From the NCBI GenBank assembly GCA_003116975.1, contig BGKB01000184.1, positions 62,001 to 126,000 on the forward strand: a DNA stretch of 64,000 nt, given 5' to 3'. How positions within the stretch are numbered: the stretch's first letter is position 1; each line of letters starts with the position of its first letter. Both the position numbers and the translations under genes were made by a program. Below are positions 18,669 through 27,599 of this stretch, in pieces. Origin of the DNA: Aurantiochytrium sp. KH105. Its lineage: Eukaryota; Sar; Bigyra; Thraustochytrida; Thraustochytriidae. Below the pieces are notes generated by a model that saw only the letters and a program-made list of their open reading frames with translations, ran no database searches and was not told where the DNA came from.

Positions 18669-20048
18669 ATGCTAGGCCTTGCTCGAGGTAGCGGCGCGTG
18701 GGCGCGGGGGCCGGCCGCAGCGACGCTGCGAACACGCGGCCTGGCGTCCAAGGCGTCGAGCGGCGGTAGTGGCGGCAGCGGCGGCGGCGGTGGGCTATGG
18801 CAAGAATGGAAAAAGTACCGACTGCCCGTGACGCTAGGATTCGTTTGCCTCGGCACGCTGCAGGCGCGTAGACTTTATAACGAGCAGCAGGCGAACCTGC
18901 CCCGAACGAGGTCGCGAGGCCCCGTGGCAGCGCCAATTGGTGCCACAGACGCAGGAGCACAGCAAGGGGCATATACCGGTGAGTCGGTCTTGCCGGCAAG
19001 CTGGCTTCCCGAGTTTTCAGATGTGTGGAATAAGTTCGCGCTTGGCTTTATCAACTACGGCCCGCCGTACCGTTGGCTTTCGCACGCTTGGGGCGTGGTC
19101 GCACACGTGGACTTGCCGTTTGGCTGGATGCGTGAGATCGTGTATCGCGGCTGGGCATTCATGTATAGCTGCAAGCAACATGAAATGAGGGACCCGTACA
19201 CTAGCTATCCAAGCTTGTCGGCATATTTTCGAAGGCCTCTGAAGAATGGAGTCCGGAGGGTCGACGCAGACTCGCCAGGCGCCGTCGTGTGCCCTGTAGA
19301 TGCCAAGGTGCTCCACGTCGGCAGCACAGACTTGGCCAAGGGTGTTGAGGCCGGAGGCGTACGTCTCGAGCAAGTCAAGGGGGTTTCGTATCCGATGGAA
19401 GACTTTGTGGGCAGGTTCCCATCTGGTCTCGACACGGACTCGCCAGCGCCGGGACGGACGCTGCAGACTGTAGTCTTGTACCTTGCTCCTGGCGACTATC
19501 ACCACTTTCACTCGCCGGTCGACTGGACGATTGACCAGAGGAGGCATTTTCCGGGTCGTCTTTTACCTGTGCGGCCGTGGGCTGCGCGCCGCGTCGAGGA
19601 CTTGTACTGCCGCAACGAGCGCGTTGTCCTCAACGGCACCTGGGAAGGAGGCTTTTTTAGCTTTGGCGCGGTCGGCGCGCTCAATGTGGGCTCTATCGAC
19701 ATTTGTTTTGACGAGGATGTCCTCACAAACAAGGAATCGCGTTTTCCGTACCAGAGGTACACGAAGGCTGTCTCAGAGCGTAACTATGCCGAACCCATTG
19801 ATGCGGTGCGCGGCCAGCCTGTGGGCTCCTTTGACTTTGGGTCCACGATTGTGCTCGTCTTTGAGGCCTCGAAGGACTTCACCTTTAACGTTACACCCGG
19901 TCAAACGGTCCGTGTCGGCGAGCGCCTCGGTACGGATAAACCTCGCGAGCGTCAGCGTCCGCTGACCAACTGCCCGCCGTGGCCAGGTGATTCATCGAAC
20001 ACGCTCACGCTGCAACGTCTGCGTGCTCTGCGGGAAGAAGATGAGTAG
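18669..20048 (+). CDS. mitochondrial phosphatidylserine decarboxylase (PSD1 type)
   Basis: 459 residues. Converts phosphatidylserine to phosphatidylethanolamine at the inner mitochondrial membrane. The N-terminus is a typical targeting peptide (MLGLARGSGAWARG). One membrane-spanning segment lies at about 55-73 (RLPVTLGFVCLGTLQARRL). Core motifs are SYPSLSAYFRRPLKNGVRR, VVLYLAPGDYHHFHSPVDW and VGSIDICFDEDV. The self-cleavage site is FGST, with Ser392 in FDFGSTIVLVFEA. Cleavage before this serine makes the pyruvoyl cofactor and splits beta and alpha chains. The tail after the FGST is short, as expected for the alpha chain. The start is the first ATG in frame; an upstream open stretch has only GTG. 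Intronless and complete. Confidence 0.93.
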   Translation: MLGLARGSGAWARGPAAATLRTRGLASKASSGGSGGSGGGGGLWQEWKKYRLPVTLGFVCLGTLQARRLYNEQQANLPRTRSRGPVAAPIGATDAGAQQGAYTGESVLPASWLPEFSDVWNKFALGFINYGPPYRWLSHAWGVVAHVDLPFGWMREIVYRGWAFMYSCKQHEMRDPYTSYPSLSAYFRRPLKNGVRRVDADSPGAVVCPVDAKVLHVGSTDLAKGVEAGGVRLEQVKGVSYPMEDFVGRFPSGLDTDSPAPGRTLQTVVLYLAPGDYHHFHSPVDWTIDQRRHFPGRLLPVRPWAARRVEDLYCRNERVVLNGTWEGGFFSFGAVGALNVGSIDICFDEDVLTNKESRFPYQRYTKAVSERNYAEPIDAVRGQPVGSFDFGSTIVLVFEASKDFTFNVTPGQTVRVGERLGTDKPRERQRPLTNCPPWPGDSSNTLTLQRLRALREEDE

Positions 20049-20609
20049 TCAACTTTTAACAATCTCGCATGTTTCTTGTCATGATGCTGACTTTCAGACT
20101 TTATTCTTTACAGGGCAGAAGAGGAGGAGGAGGAGGGGAAGAGAGGACAGCATGTCGACCTGGATAAGGCTCGCAAAAAGATCCCAACATTTGCTCCAAA
20201 ACAAGAAGAAGAAGAAAAAAAAGGAGTTGTCAATGCTTGCTTTTCTTAAAGTGTTAATCCTGCATGCTCTGCAATGATGCTCCGTGCTAAAGAGGCTGGC
20301 CAATCCAACATTCATGTAAGAAAGATTGAGAGGCTTTGAAAAAAAAATTTGGAGTACGGGAGCACAGCGAGCTTGTGCACAAGTCTGCACGAGCGCATAC
20401 ACGCGTGGAAAAAAGAAGGGGGCCGCATGGACGGGACGTGCGCGATCTCGAGGAATCCTGAATGCAGGCGAAAACAAGAAGCTCGACATCACGTGCGCGA
20501 CCCTTTCTTGTTTTTCTTTTGTCTTATTCTTCTCCTTCCACACGGGCATGTGTTCGAGCACATGTTGCCAGTCTAAATGTCTGCCTGCTTTGATATGACA
20601 GCGAGCTCT
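20049..20609. other. convergent 3' intergenic region
   Basis: Between the ends of PSD (+) and the NDUFS5-like gene (-). A/G-rich tracts occur near 20115-20145 and 20205-20225. No gene seen. Confidence 0.5.
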
Positions 20610-21126
20610 TTATTCTGATGCTTCTGGCTTGGCCGGCTCCTCGGGAGGCGGGATCACGCCGCCGCGCTTGCGCAGCTCCTTGGCCACAGCATCACGGTGG
20701 GCAAACTACGCAACGGGATTTGCGGAAACGAGCAGTACAAGGGGTTAGTTTGGTGCGTGGTCGTGAATCATCATCTTTGGGCCCCCAAGCAGATGAAACC
20801 CCCATAGCGTGCAGAACGACTTACCTCCTTGCGGTGGTGCAGGCACTCAAAGTAGTCTTCGCGGATAGGGCGGCACTTGGTGGTGTCCTCCTCGGCTTTC
20901 TGTGGCGCATCGCGATGAATCAGGTATTGTCATTCTCATGCGTCAGTGCTTTTGTTTCAATTGATCCAGGCGTCGCGCTCTGGACGCTCTTGTCGACGCC
21001 GGAGTCGTTGTGGCCGTCGTCGCTCTCGCGGTCGTCGGCGCCGCCACGTACCATGCACTCGGCGAGATCAATGTAGAAGCCGTGGCAGCGACCCGTGGGG
21101 GTCTTGAAGCCGAAGCCGGAGGCCAT
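20610..21126 (-). CDS. complex I twin-CX9C subunit (NDUFS5/15 kDa type), three exons
   Basis: Exons are 21126-21052, 20899-20825 and 20705-20610, encoding 25+25+31 = 81 residues. Intron 1 (152 nt) runs GTACGT...CCACAG; intron 2 (119 nt) runs GTAAGT...GCGTAG. Both are phase 0. Exon 1 carries GRCHGFYIDLAEC and exon 2 carries KCRPIREDYFEC, each an exact CX9C pair, followed by LHHRKE. Exon 3 gives RDAVAKELRKRGGVIPPPEE, matching the Lys-rich, PPP-ending tail of NDUFS5. Twin-CX9C proteins are imported by the Mia40 route and form two disulfides in the intermembrane space. NDUFS5 belongs to the membrane arm of NADH dehydrogenase. The gene is too fragmented by introns to appear as one open frame. Confidence 0.85.
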
Positions 21127-21688
21127 CTTGCTTGCGGGGCTGGCTGGCGGCGGCGGTCTATCCGTCCGTCCTCGTCCTCGTCCGCGTGCTCTCTCTCGGC
21201 GTCGCGCGCTCCGTCAGTCAGTCAGTCGATTGTCTTGCTCGCTCGTGGCAGCCTCGGGCGGCCTCTGCAAGTGCGCCAAGCAGGCGCGCAAGTCAAGTAA
21301 ACATTGCAGTTTCACTTACGCGCTCCTTTTGCCACACTTGAGCGTGCGGCTGCAGCAGCGGCTGCAGCAGTCACTGCAAACGAGGATTTCCTGGTATAAA
21401 AGTTTATTATTAAACTTGAAGAAAGGTCACCGCCTAGTCGCGGTCAACAGAGAAATTATAATTGGGGCTCGCAACGACGATGCCTTTGCCTGCATCTTCA
21501 GGTCCTTGAGGTGAGTACATGGACGATTATCGTTCTTTATGATCTCCGACACATCTCTCTTTCGTCCGCACAAAGGTCTTCTTCATGTTTGTAGAAAATA
21601 TGAGCTGTGTTTTTATGAACAAAAGAAGGGTTGGGGGGATGAGTTATGGTGACACCCACGTTGGGCTGTGAGGCAGGTCCGAGGGTAT
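21127..21688. other. intergenic region between two minus-strand genes
   Basis: Carries the NDUFS5-like promoter and the 3' end of the PDZ/RING gene. A GGCTGCAGCAGC-type patch lies at about 21350-21378 and a TATAAAAG string near 21394. No gene seen. Confidence 0.5.
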
Positions 21689-23722
21689 TTACGGTTCCTC
21701 CGGAAGGACTGGCCCCAGGACATCACTGTGCGTGGCCCGGAGCTGGTCAAGCACGGCTTCCCGTATGTGTTTGGCCTCGGGGACAATTTTGTCGCGCCAA
21801 TATTCAGAAAACAAGGTCTGCGCGCGCGCAGCATGGACTTGGTGGACCTCAGCCAGCGAGGCGTAAAAGACGCCCGGCCGAGGCGACGCCTGACAGCGCA
21901 TGACGTGCGAGTGAGAGAATTGCCCGCAGTCTTTGAGACACCAAGCGCAAAAGTAACACTGGGGCCGACAGCGCGTGCAGGTGAGCGCGAGGCAGCCATC
22001 AAAGTCGAAAAAGGGGTGGCCATTACGCGGACACTTTAGCGTGAGGATTTCGTTGGCCACATAGTTTACATGCTTTTGGATGGCCGAATCCTTGAGCTCT
22101 TGACGATCGCGCTCTGCCTGTAGGACGGCCTGCTCGTGACTTCGAAGACCTGCTCGCAAAAGGTCTTGAAAGTCTTCTTGTGAAATGTACTGCGCGAGCT
22201 CAAAGGCCGAAATCGGGTCCGCTGGACAGTCTGGAATTACACAGCGAAGCGACTGGTTATCCGGCCCAAGCTGCGCCTCGTTGCCGACCGAGCTGGCAAA
22301 GGTAACAAAACCATTGATACAGTCGGCGCAGATGAGGTGGCCCGCTCCGCACGAGAGGCTCGAAGGCGCGACAGCATCGCCTTGCATGCACACGGCACAG
22401 ACACGAGACTCTTCATCGGCGGCGGGGCCGTCTTTATCGGTACATTTGTGATTCGGGGTCGGAGCAAGTATTGCGTGTGCCTCGGGGCCCTGGGCGCTGC
22501 TCACGGAGCTCTTTGCAGACTCGGTCCCGTCTGCAAGCTCTGGGGAAGATGCGCTCGTCAGCGAGCCCTTGGATGGAAGTGACATGGAGACCGCGGAGGA
22601 AGATGTTTTGTGGCGGGTCAGTCGCCCAGCATCGCGGAGATCCCCAACGTCGAAGGAGCTGGCGCGATCAAGATGGACGCGCGGAGATCCCTCGCGGAGC
22701 ACGAGCACGAGGTACTTTGGCGCATCGCGGATCATCCGGAGTTGCTCGCGAAAGGAAATGTTGTCGACGCGCACGCCTTGGATGGACCGAAGATGGTCGC
22801 CCACTTCGATCATGGAGGTTTGGTCGGCGGGTCCATGGCGAGCCAAAGAACTCACGAGCGCACAGGCCGCGCGCTCGTTCCAGCAGAGACTCATGCCCAT
22901 ACCGGAAGCGTCCTTGACAATTTCTACAACATACTCTTGGTCCTTGAGCAGCGAGCGCGAGCGACGACGCGCCTTGGCGGTGCGTCGCACGAACTCGGGT
23001 GTTTCAAGGCAGGTCACTTCGGCGCGGAGGTTGACGGGCTTGATGAAGCTGGTCCCGGTAAAGGTGGCCAGCATCATGGATCCTTCGTCTTCGAGCTCGA
23101 CGGTGAAGTCGGCGCGCTGGTGCGGGTGTCGTTTGTCGAGCACAAGTGTTTTGCGCAAAACGACGCGCGAGCCGGAGGCGTCGAGGACCTGAATTTCTAC
23201 GGAAGCCTTGCGGCGGCGCTGCAAGAGGCGCTCGTCGAGCTGGGAGCGAACGGTGAAGACGTAGGCGCCTGCGGCCAGCACGGGGGCGACGATGAACTGC
23301 TGCTTGCTGGCCTTGCCGCGGAGGGCGACGTCTCGCGTCCACAGCGTCGCGCGTTCGAGCGCGCGCTCCCGGGGCTGTCCATTGGTGAAGACGACCTCGA
23401 TCCCTTCTTCGAGGAGATCAAAGTACCTCTGCTGCGACGCGCGCGACCCGAAGATGACGCCCTCGCTCTGCGCGTACGCGTCGGCGGGGCGCAGTTCGCG
23501 GCCGTCCACGGGGTCGCGGACCCGCGTGCACAACCGCGTCGCGGCCTCCATCTTCGAGCTCCGCGCGCCATCCTCGCCATCCTCCGCGCCCGCGCCCCCT
23601 CCGCCGGCCCCGCCTGCGCCCGCGCCTGCGCCCGTGCCCGCGCCCGCGCCCGCGCCGGCCCCGCCTGCGCGCGCGCCCGCCGCGGCGCCGCCGCTCGCGC
23701 TCATCGCGCGGGCCTGCTGCAT
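21689..23722 (-). CDS. PDZ domain protein with C-terminal RING/IBR-like zinc fingers
   Basis: 677 residues from the ATG at 23722 (MQQARAMSASGG). After an Ala/Gly-rich leader comes a beta-rich region at about 110-245. It includes QQFIVAPVLAAGAYVFTVRS and TGTSFIKPVNLRAEVTCLE, reminiscent of C2-like/calpain domain III folds. The PDZ domain lies at about 260-345, with carboxylate loop GMGMSLCW and IEVGDHLRSIQGVRV. A Ser-rich linker precedes a C3HC4-like finger at about 435-500 (CAVCMQGD, CGAGHLICADC). An IBR-like Cys/His cluster follows at about 555-600 (CLALTCTRCRPQCYFCAWC, then CGQFSHSHVMRC). This suggests an RBR-like ubiquitin ligase targeted through PDZ, which is inference. The frame stays open upstream to 24376 but with low-complexity Arg/Ser, so the start is uncertain. 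Confidence 0.8.
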   Translation of the reverse strand: MQQARAMSASGGAAAGARAGGAGAGAGAGTGAGAGAGGAGGGGAGAEDGEDGARSSKMEAATRLCTRVRDPVDGRELRPADAYAQSEGVIFGSRASQQRYFDLLEEGIEVVFTNGQPRERALERATLWTRDVALRGKASKQQFIVAPVLAAGAYVFTVRSQLDERLLQRRRKASVEIQVLDASGSRVVLRKTLVLDKRHPHQRADFTVELEDEGSMMLATFTGTSFIKPVNLRAEVTCLETPEFVRRTAKARRRSRSLLKDQEYVVEIVKDASGMGMSLCWNERAACALVSSLARHGPADQTSMIEVGDHLRSIQGVRVDNISFREQLRMIRDAPKYLVLVLREGSPRVHLDRASSFDVGDLRDAGRLTRHKTSSSAVSMSLPSKGSLTSASSPELADGTESAKSSVSSAQGPEAHAILAPTPNHKCTDKDGPAADEESRVCAVCMQGDAVAPSSLSCGAGHLICADCINGFVTFASSVGNEAQLGPDNQSLRCVIPDCPADPISAFELAQYISQEDFQDLLRAGLRSHEQAVLQAERDRQELKDSAIQKHVNYVANEILTLKCPRNGHPFFDFDGCLALTCTRCRPQCYFCAWCLKDCGQFSHSHVMRCQASPRPGVFYASLAEVHQVHAARAQTLFSEYWRDKIVPEAKHIREAVLDQLRATHSDVLGPVLPEEP

Positions 23723-24501
23723 CCCATTCCGGACTGCCGCTGCTCCTCCTCCTCCCTTCTTCTCGCGTCTGCGCAGCGGGCACGCCGCGGCGCCCTTGGA
23801 GAAGAGCCGCGCCTGGACGAGGAGCGCGAGGACGAGCAAGAGCTCGAGCTCGAGGTCGTGGTCGCGGGCGAGGACGGGGCGAGGCGGAGGCGGAGATGGA
23901 GATGAAGATGGAGATGGAGATGGAGAGGAGAGGGGAATGGAGATGGAGATGCGAGAGGGAGAGGGGGATGAGGGGAGGGCGGCGACGCGACGCGCTTCCA
24001 GCGACCTCGAGCGCGAGTCGACGTCGCGTCGCGCGGCGAGGAAGATGTTCTTGGGGAGGAGGAGGAGGAAGAGGAGGATGGAACGAAGATCGAAGGAGAT
24101 TGGCGCGTCGGACGCGGGTGGGAAGGCCAGCTGGCCGGTCTTCCGGCCTTGCTGCCTGCAGCGAGTGAACGACGCGAAGGAAGTCGCGCGCTTCCGCCGC
24201 GGGATGCACGACACGCGACACGGAGGCCAGCGACGACGGCGACGATGCGCGAGGTGAAGAGTATCGCCGCGAGAGGCAGGCCGACGAGAGGGATGTCCCG
24301 GTCGCTGTCGGCTGTGAAGGGTGTCAATCACCCAGGCAGGATACATACATACAGGCGACAGACACTCATCACACAAACACGCGCGTTCGTTCGCAGCAAC
24401 CTTGTTGAGGCGCTCGCTATCACAGTCGCGTTATAAGAAAGAAGCCGAAGACTTATCGTCTGCATCGTCATCATCGTCGGCACCAATTTTTCCACCATCG
24501 C
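23723..24501. other. promoter/leader region upstream of the PDZ-RING gene
   Basis: The PDZ-RING frame continues open to 24376, but the translation is Arg/Ser/Pro low complexity. GGAGATGGAGAT-type purine repeats occur at about 23884-23965 and GGAGGA runs at 24052-24080. I read it as leader and promoter, though a longer protein cannot be excluded. Confidence 0.45.
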
Positions 24502-24915
24502 CTACCTTCCTGAGATTCGTGGATCGTCCCTTCCAAGCCACGCCCAGCCCGAAATGATCTCCCCGTGCAGGCCCTGCTGGAGCTGCTGCTGCAACTGCAG
24601 CTGCAGCTGCCTGCTGCTGCTGGCGCACGAAGCGCCCCGAGCGAGCGCCCACGCTCCCTGACCCTCGACGCTTGTCGTCGAATTCGCATTCAGTGTGTGC
24701 GCCCATACTTTCGTTAAGCACTTGGTCACCACCTTCTTCCCCTTCCGCTCCACCTCCTCCTTCACAGTCAGCCTGCAGGCCTTGCGTACCGCCTTTGCCA
24801 GCGCAGCCGCAGCCCGCATCTCCTCCGCAACCAACACCTTGCCGCTCCGCTCCGCCAGCAGCAGCAGCAGCTGCTGCACCTGCTGCTCGTGCACAGCCGC
24901 CGCGTCGCGCGCCAT
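24502..24915 (-). CDS. hypothetical small protein, gene model uncertain
   Basis: Frame of 137 residues starting MARDAAAVHEQQVQQ. The first 70 residues are a convincing helical block (LLLLLAERSGKVLVAEEM, then LAKAVRKACRLTVKEEVERK, KKVVTKCLTK). After that comes low-complexity Gln/Leu/Ser. A donor-like GTATGG begins at 24708, right where composition drops. A different minus frame ending at 24431 closes with an acidic tail (GADDDDDADDKSSASFL) that looks coding. A two-exon model joining the helical block to that acidic end is plausible, but I could not fix the acceptor. Family unrecognised. Divergent from the DUF218-like gene at 25381. Confidence 0.45.
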   Translation of the reverse strand: MARDAAAVHEQQVQQLLLLLAERSGKVLVAEEMRAAAALAKAVRKACRLTVKEEVERKGKKVVTKCLTKVWAHTLNANSTTSVEGQGAWALARGASCASSSRQLQLQLQQQLQQGLHGEIISGWAWLGRDDPRISGR

Positions 24916-25380
24916 GAGCGGCAGCGAAGAACGACAAGAGGAGGCGGCCGCGAAACCGCCGCCGGCGCCGTTTCGCGTAACGCCCCGCGTCGACAGCGGG
25001 GGCACGTGCCCGCGGTAATAATGCTGTGACTACGCGCAGGCGTCTCGCCCACTCCATTTCCATTTTCCGCGTTCGCAGACACGCAACTCCGGACGCGCAG
25101 AGAGAGACCCCTGCTTCGCGAGCGGACGCACGCCGAGCGCGGCCCGCGCAGACCGCAGCGAGCAGCAGGAGGGCGCGGCGGGGGGCGGGAAAGCAAGCGG
25201 CAGCGGCGGGCGGGACGACAGCCCGAGGACGACGATTCGCACGCTTATCCTGCGCTCGACGGGCCTCGCGCAACCTGCTGCAGCGACGTGCGCGGGAGGC
25301 TGCGCGGACGAGGACTCGCGAACGCGGCGGCAGCAGCAGCGGCAGCAGCAGCGGCAGGAACGGGGCCGGGACGAGGACGG
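24916..25380. other. divergent promoter region
   Basis: Between the hypothetical minus gene and the first DUF218-like gene. CAG/CGG-type repeats lie at about 25325-25360, directly upstream of the plus-strand start. No other gene seen. Confidence 0.5.
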
Positions 25381-25944
25381 ATGGAGCCCGATATGCGCCG
25401 CATCATGGTGGTGCTGGGCCAGCAGCTGAACCCAGACGGGAGCATGACCAAAATCCTCAAGGACAGGTGCACGCGCGCAGCCATCGCGTTTGAGGAGATC
25501 TCGGCCAACGAGGGTCTCAAGACGTCCATCATTGTCTCTGGGGGCGGCGTCGAAAAGGTCGGCTTTCCCGAGAGCAAACTTATGCGCGAAAACCTCGTCG
25601 AGGGTCACGGTCTCCCCGACGACTGCGTGCACGAAGAGGGCGAGTCGACCACTACCGCAGAGAATGCAACAAATGTCAAGCGGATGCTCGACGAGGACGC
25701 CCTCGGCTTTACTCCCCGCGAAATTCTCCTCGTCACGAGCAAATTTCATATGCCCCGTGCCCATTACCTTTTTGAACGCGAGTTCAACGGAGATGTCGAG
25801 ATCAGAGAGGTCATTGCCTCGGACGCCGGTCTTCCCAAGGAAGATGGCGATCTCGACGGCCACATTAACCAGTACAGCGTCGAGCAGCGCTACGCGTTCG
25901 AGGCCAAACTGCTCGAAGAACTTCGCGCCGCCGACGAAAACTGA
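25381..25944 (+). CDS. DUF218/YdcF-like protein, tandem copy 1
   Basis: 187 residues beginning MEPDMRRIMVVLGQQL. It follows the DUF218 (YdcF/SanA/ElyC) fold: first strand and loop MVVLGQQLNPDGSMT, then TSIIVSGGGVEKVGFPESKL, then GESTTTAENATNVKRML, then EILLVTSKFHMPRAHYLFER. The E-S-x-T-T-x-x-N and S-x-x-H-x-x-R motifs are the family's conserved polar cluster. YdcF binds S-adenosylmethionine and other members act in envelope biology; the eukaryotic role is unknown. Soluble, with no signal or membrane segment, unlike many bacterial members. A GTG-started extension in the same frame is Ala/Gly-rich and was not used. Paralogue of the gene at 26524. Confidence 0.85.
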   Translation: MEPDMRRIMVVLGQQLNPDGSMTKILKDRCTRAAIAFEEISANEGLKTSIIVSGGGVEKVGFPESKLMRENLVEGHGLPDDCVHEEGESTTTAENATNVKRMLDEDALGFTPREILLVTSKFHMPRAHYLFEREFNGDVEIREVIASDAGLPKEDGDLDGHINQYSVEQRYAFEAKLLEELRAADEN

Positions 25945-26523
25945 GTCAATTTCACATTCTGCTCGACTTTTATGGCACTTCGTCTCCCACTGTCGTGCAC
26001 AGTGTCACACCATTCGCATACATTCAGTCGATTGCCCTCATACCTAGCACATGTAGAATCGTAGCTCGCCAGGGCGCTCTGTTTGCTTTCGTTTCTGCTT
26101 CTCCAAACCCACCACCCTCTTTTCCTCTTTCACCGTTGCACAGGCATAGCCAAAACCAATGTTCAATTTTACCTCCATTTTTACTATGTTGTTGGGCGCT
26201 CTTGCGAAGTCGCCAAAGACGCGCTCGGCCCTTATTACGCCTAAAGATTGACCCTCGCGTGTAGGGCCCGATTCGGGCCCCACACGCGAGATTCGAGCTA
26301 GATGCGATATAGCATGAACATCCGCTTACGTGTCCGTCCAGCACTACTCCATGCTGCAACAAGGGGTGGGAAGTAGCAACCGAGACGAGGTGTTTCTGAC
26401 GCATCGGGCCCATGGCAAACCGCAAATGAACGAGGGAGCGGCAGTTGAGGAGAGACCAATCGATCGCTGCTGCAACGCGCAAGTGACTGATTGACTTCTG
26501 TCCACAAGCCGTGGGTTGTTCTC
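25945..26523. other. spacer between the DUF218-like paralogues
   Basis: Contains the 3' end of copy 1 and the promoter of copy 2. A strong hairpin lies at 26254-26290. Otherwise lower in GC than its neighbours. No gene seen. Confidence 0.5.
26254..26290. repeat. 16-bp inverted repeat (hairpin)
   Basis: Arms 26254-26269 and 26275-26290 are complementary with one mismatch, around a 5-nt loop (GATTC). The stem is GC-rich (CTCGCGTGT...GGGCCC). It sits 234 bp before the start of DUF218-like copy 2. It could be a terminator for copy 1, an RNA structure in the copy 2 leader, or a protein-binding palindrome. Confidence 0.85.
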
Positions 26524-27120
26524 ATGCACGCCAAGCGCGTCATGGTCGTGCTCGGGCAGCAATTGAACCCGGACGGAAGCATGACCAAAATATTAGAGGA
26601 TAGGTGTAAGACCGCAGCCGAAACGTACAGCGAGCTCAAGAACACGGAGGGGAGCAACGTGCCAATCATTGTCGCCGGCGGCATCGTGGAGGATATCGGC
26701 ATCACGGAGGCCGATGGAATGAAGCGTGAGCTCGTCGAAAAGTACGGCATCGACCCAGCTGGTATTTTCCTAGAGAGAGAGTCGACCACGACCTTTGAGA
26801 ACGCTTTGTACGTCGAACGCATGCTCCAGTGCGGCGTTTTCACGACCGACATTCCTTGTGAGATCTTGCTCATCACAAGCGAATTCCACATGCCTCGTGC
26901 ACGATTCTTGTTCGAGCAGCGTCTTGGCAGCAAATTCGTTGTTGTAGGTGTTCCAGCTTCAAATGAGGGACTCCCGCGTCAAGATGGTGACCCAAATGGC
27001 CACATTAACCAATTCAGTCTCAAACAACGCCGTGCCTTTGAGGAGAAGCTGCTCGCAGAGCTTCGTGCGCACGCCAATCCTGCCTTCAGTATTAATGCAG
27101 AAGCCAAGGACACAGTATGA
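26524..27120 (+). CDS. DUF218/YdcF-like protein, tandem copy 2
   Basis: 198 residues starting MHAKRVMVVLGQQLNP. Same fold and motifs as the gene at 25381: VPIIVAGGIVEDIGITEADG, RESTTTFENALYVERML, EILLITSEFHMPRARFLFEQ and DPNGHINQFSLKQRRAFEEK. Identity to copy 1 looks near 50%, so the duplication is old and both copies keep the conserved Glu/Ser/Thr/Asn and His/Arg positions. The C-terminus is about 12 residues longer. The first ATG in frame is 26524; an upstream TTG is ignored. Shared head-to-tail orientation suggests a simple tandem duplication with independent promoters. Confidence 0.85.
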   Translation: MHAKRVMVVLGQQLNPDGSMTKILEDRCKTAAETYSELKNTEGSNVPIIVAGGIVEDIGITEADGMKRELVEKYGIDPAGIFLERESTTTFENALYVERMLQCGVFTTDIPCEILLITSEFHMPRARFLFEQRLGSKFVVVGVPASNEGLPRQDGDPNGHINQFSLKQRRAFEEKLLAELRAHANPAFSINAEAKDTV

Positions 27121-27599
27121 GGAAGCGAAGACGAAAGTTTGTATAATGAAAGCTTTGCATAGAACTCCATACTTTTTAGTTGGCGACGCACTCGAGAAGT
27201 CGCAAGAATCGAAAGGTCAGCAAACCAAATGATATAAATAAACTTTGTGTTGTGTGATCGTATGGATTTAGATTGAGTTTCTTTTGCAATTTTGGTATTG
27301 CTTTCTTTCTCTGTTGCGCGCGCATTGAAGACTGGAGACACGCGCAAAGGCCATCTTTCCAAAACGGAAGACCCGAGTCAGCTGAAAGAAGCTCAGCAAT
27401 AGAATGCATTGCATAGAATCTTTCAATGCACCCATCGATACTTTGTGATTTTTTGTGTCACTCAAAAGAAGCAGTGAAACGGCATACATTTCCACCCGCT
27501 CGAATGTTCAAGTGTTCGAAAAGTTGTACGAAAAGAATGCTTTTTAAAACTTTATTCTCCAGCAAGTCATGTGTTCTATGCGCAAGGATCACCTCGTCA

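Noticed and set aside
26254-26290. Hairpin considered as a tRNA or transposon terminal repeat
   Set aside because: No cloverleaf or T-loop consensus, no flanking duplication and no partner end nearby.
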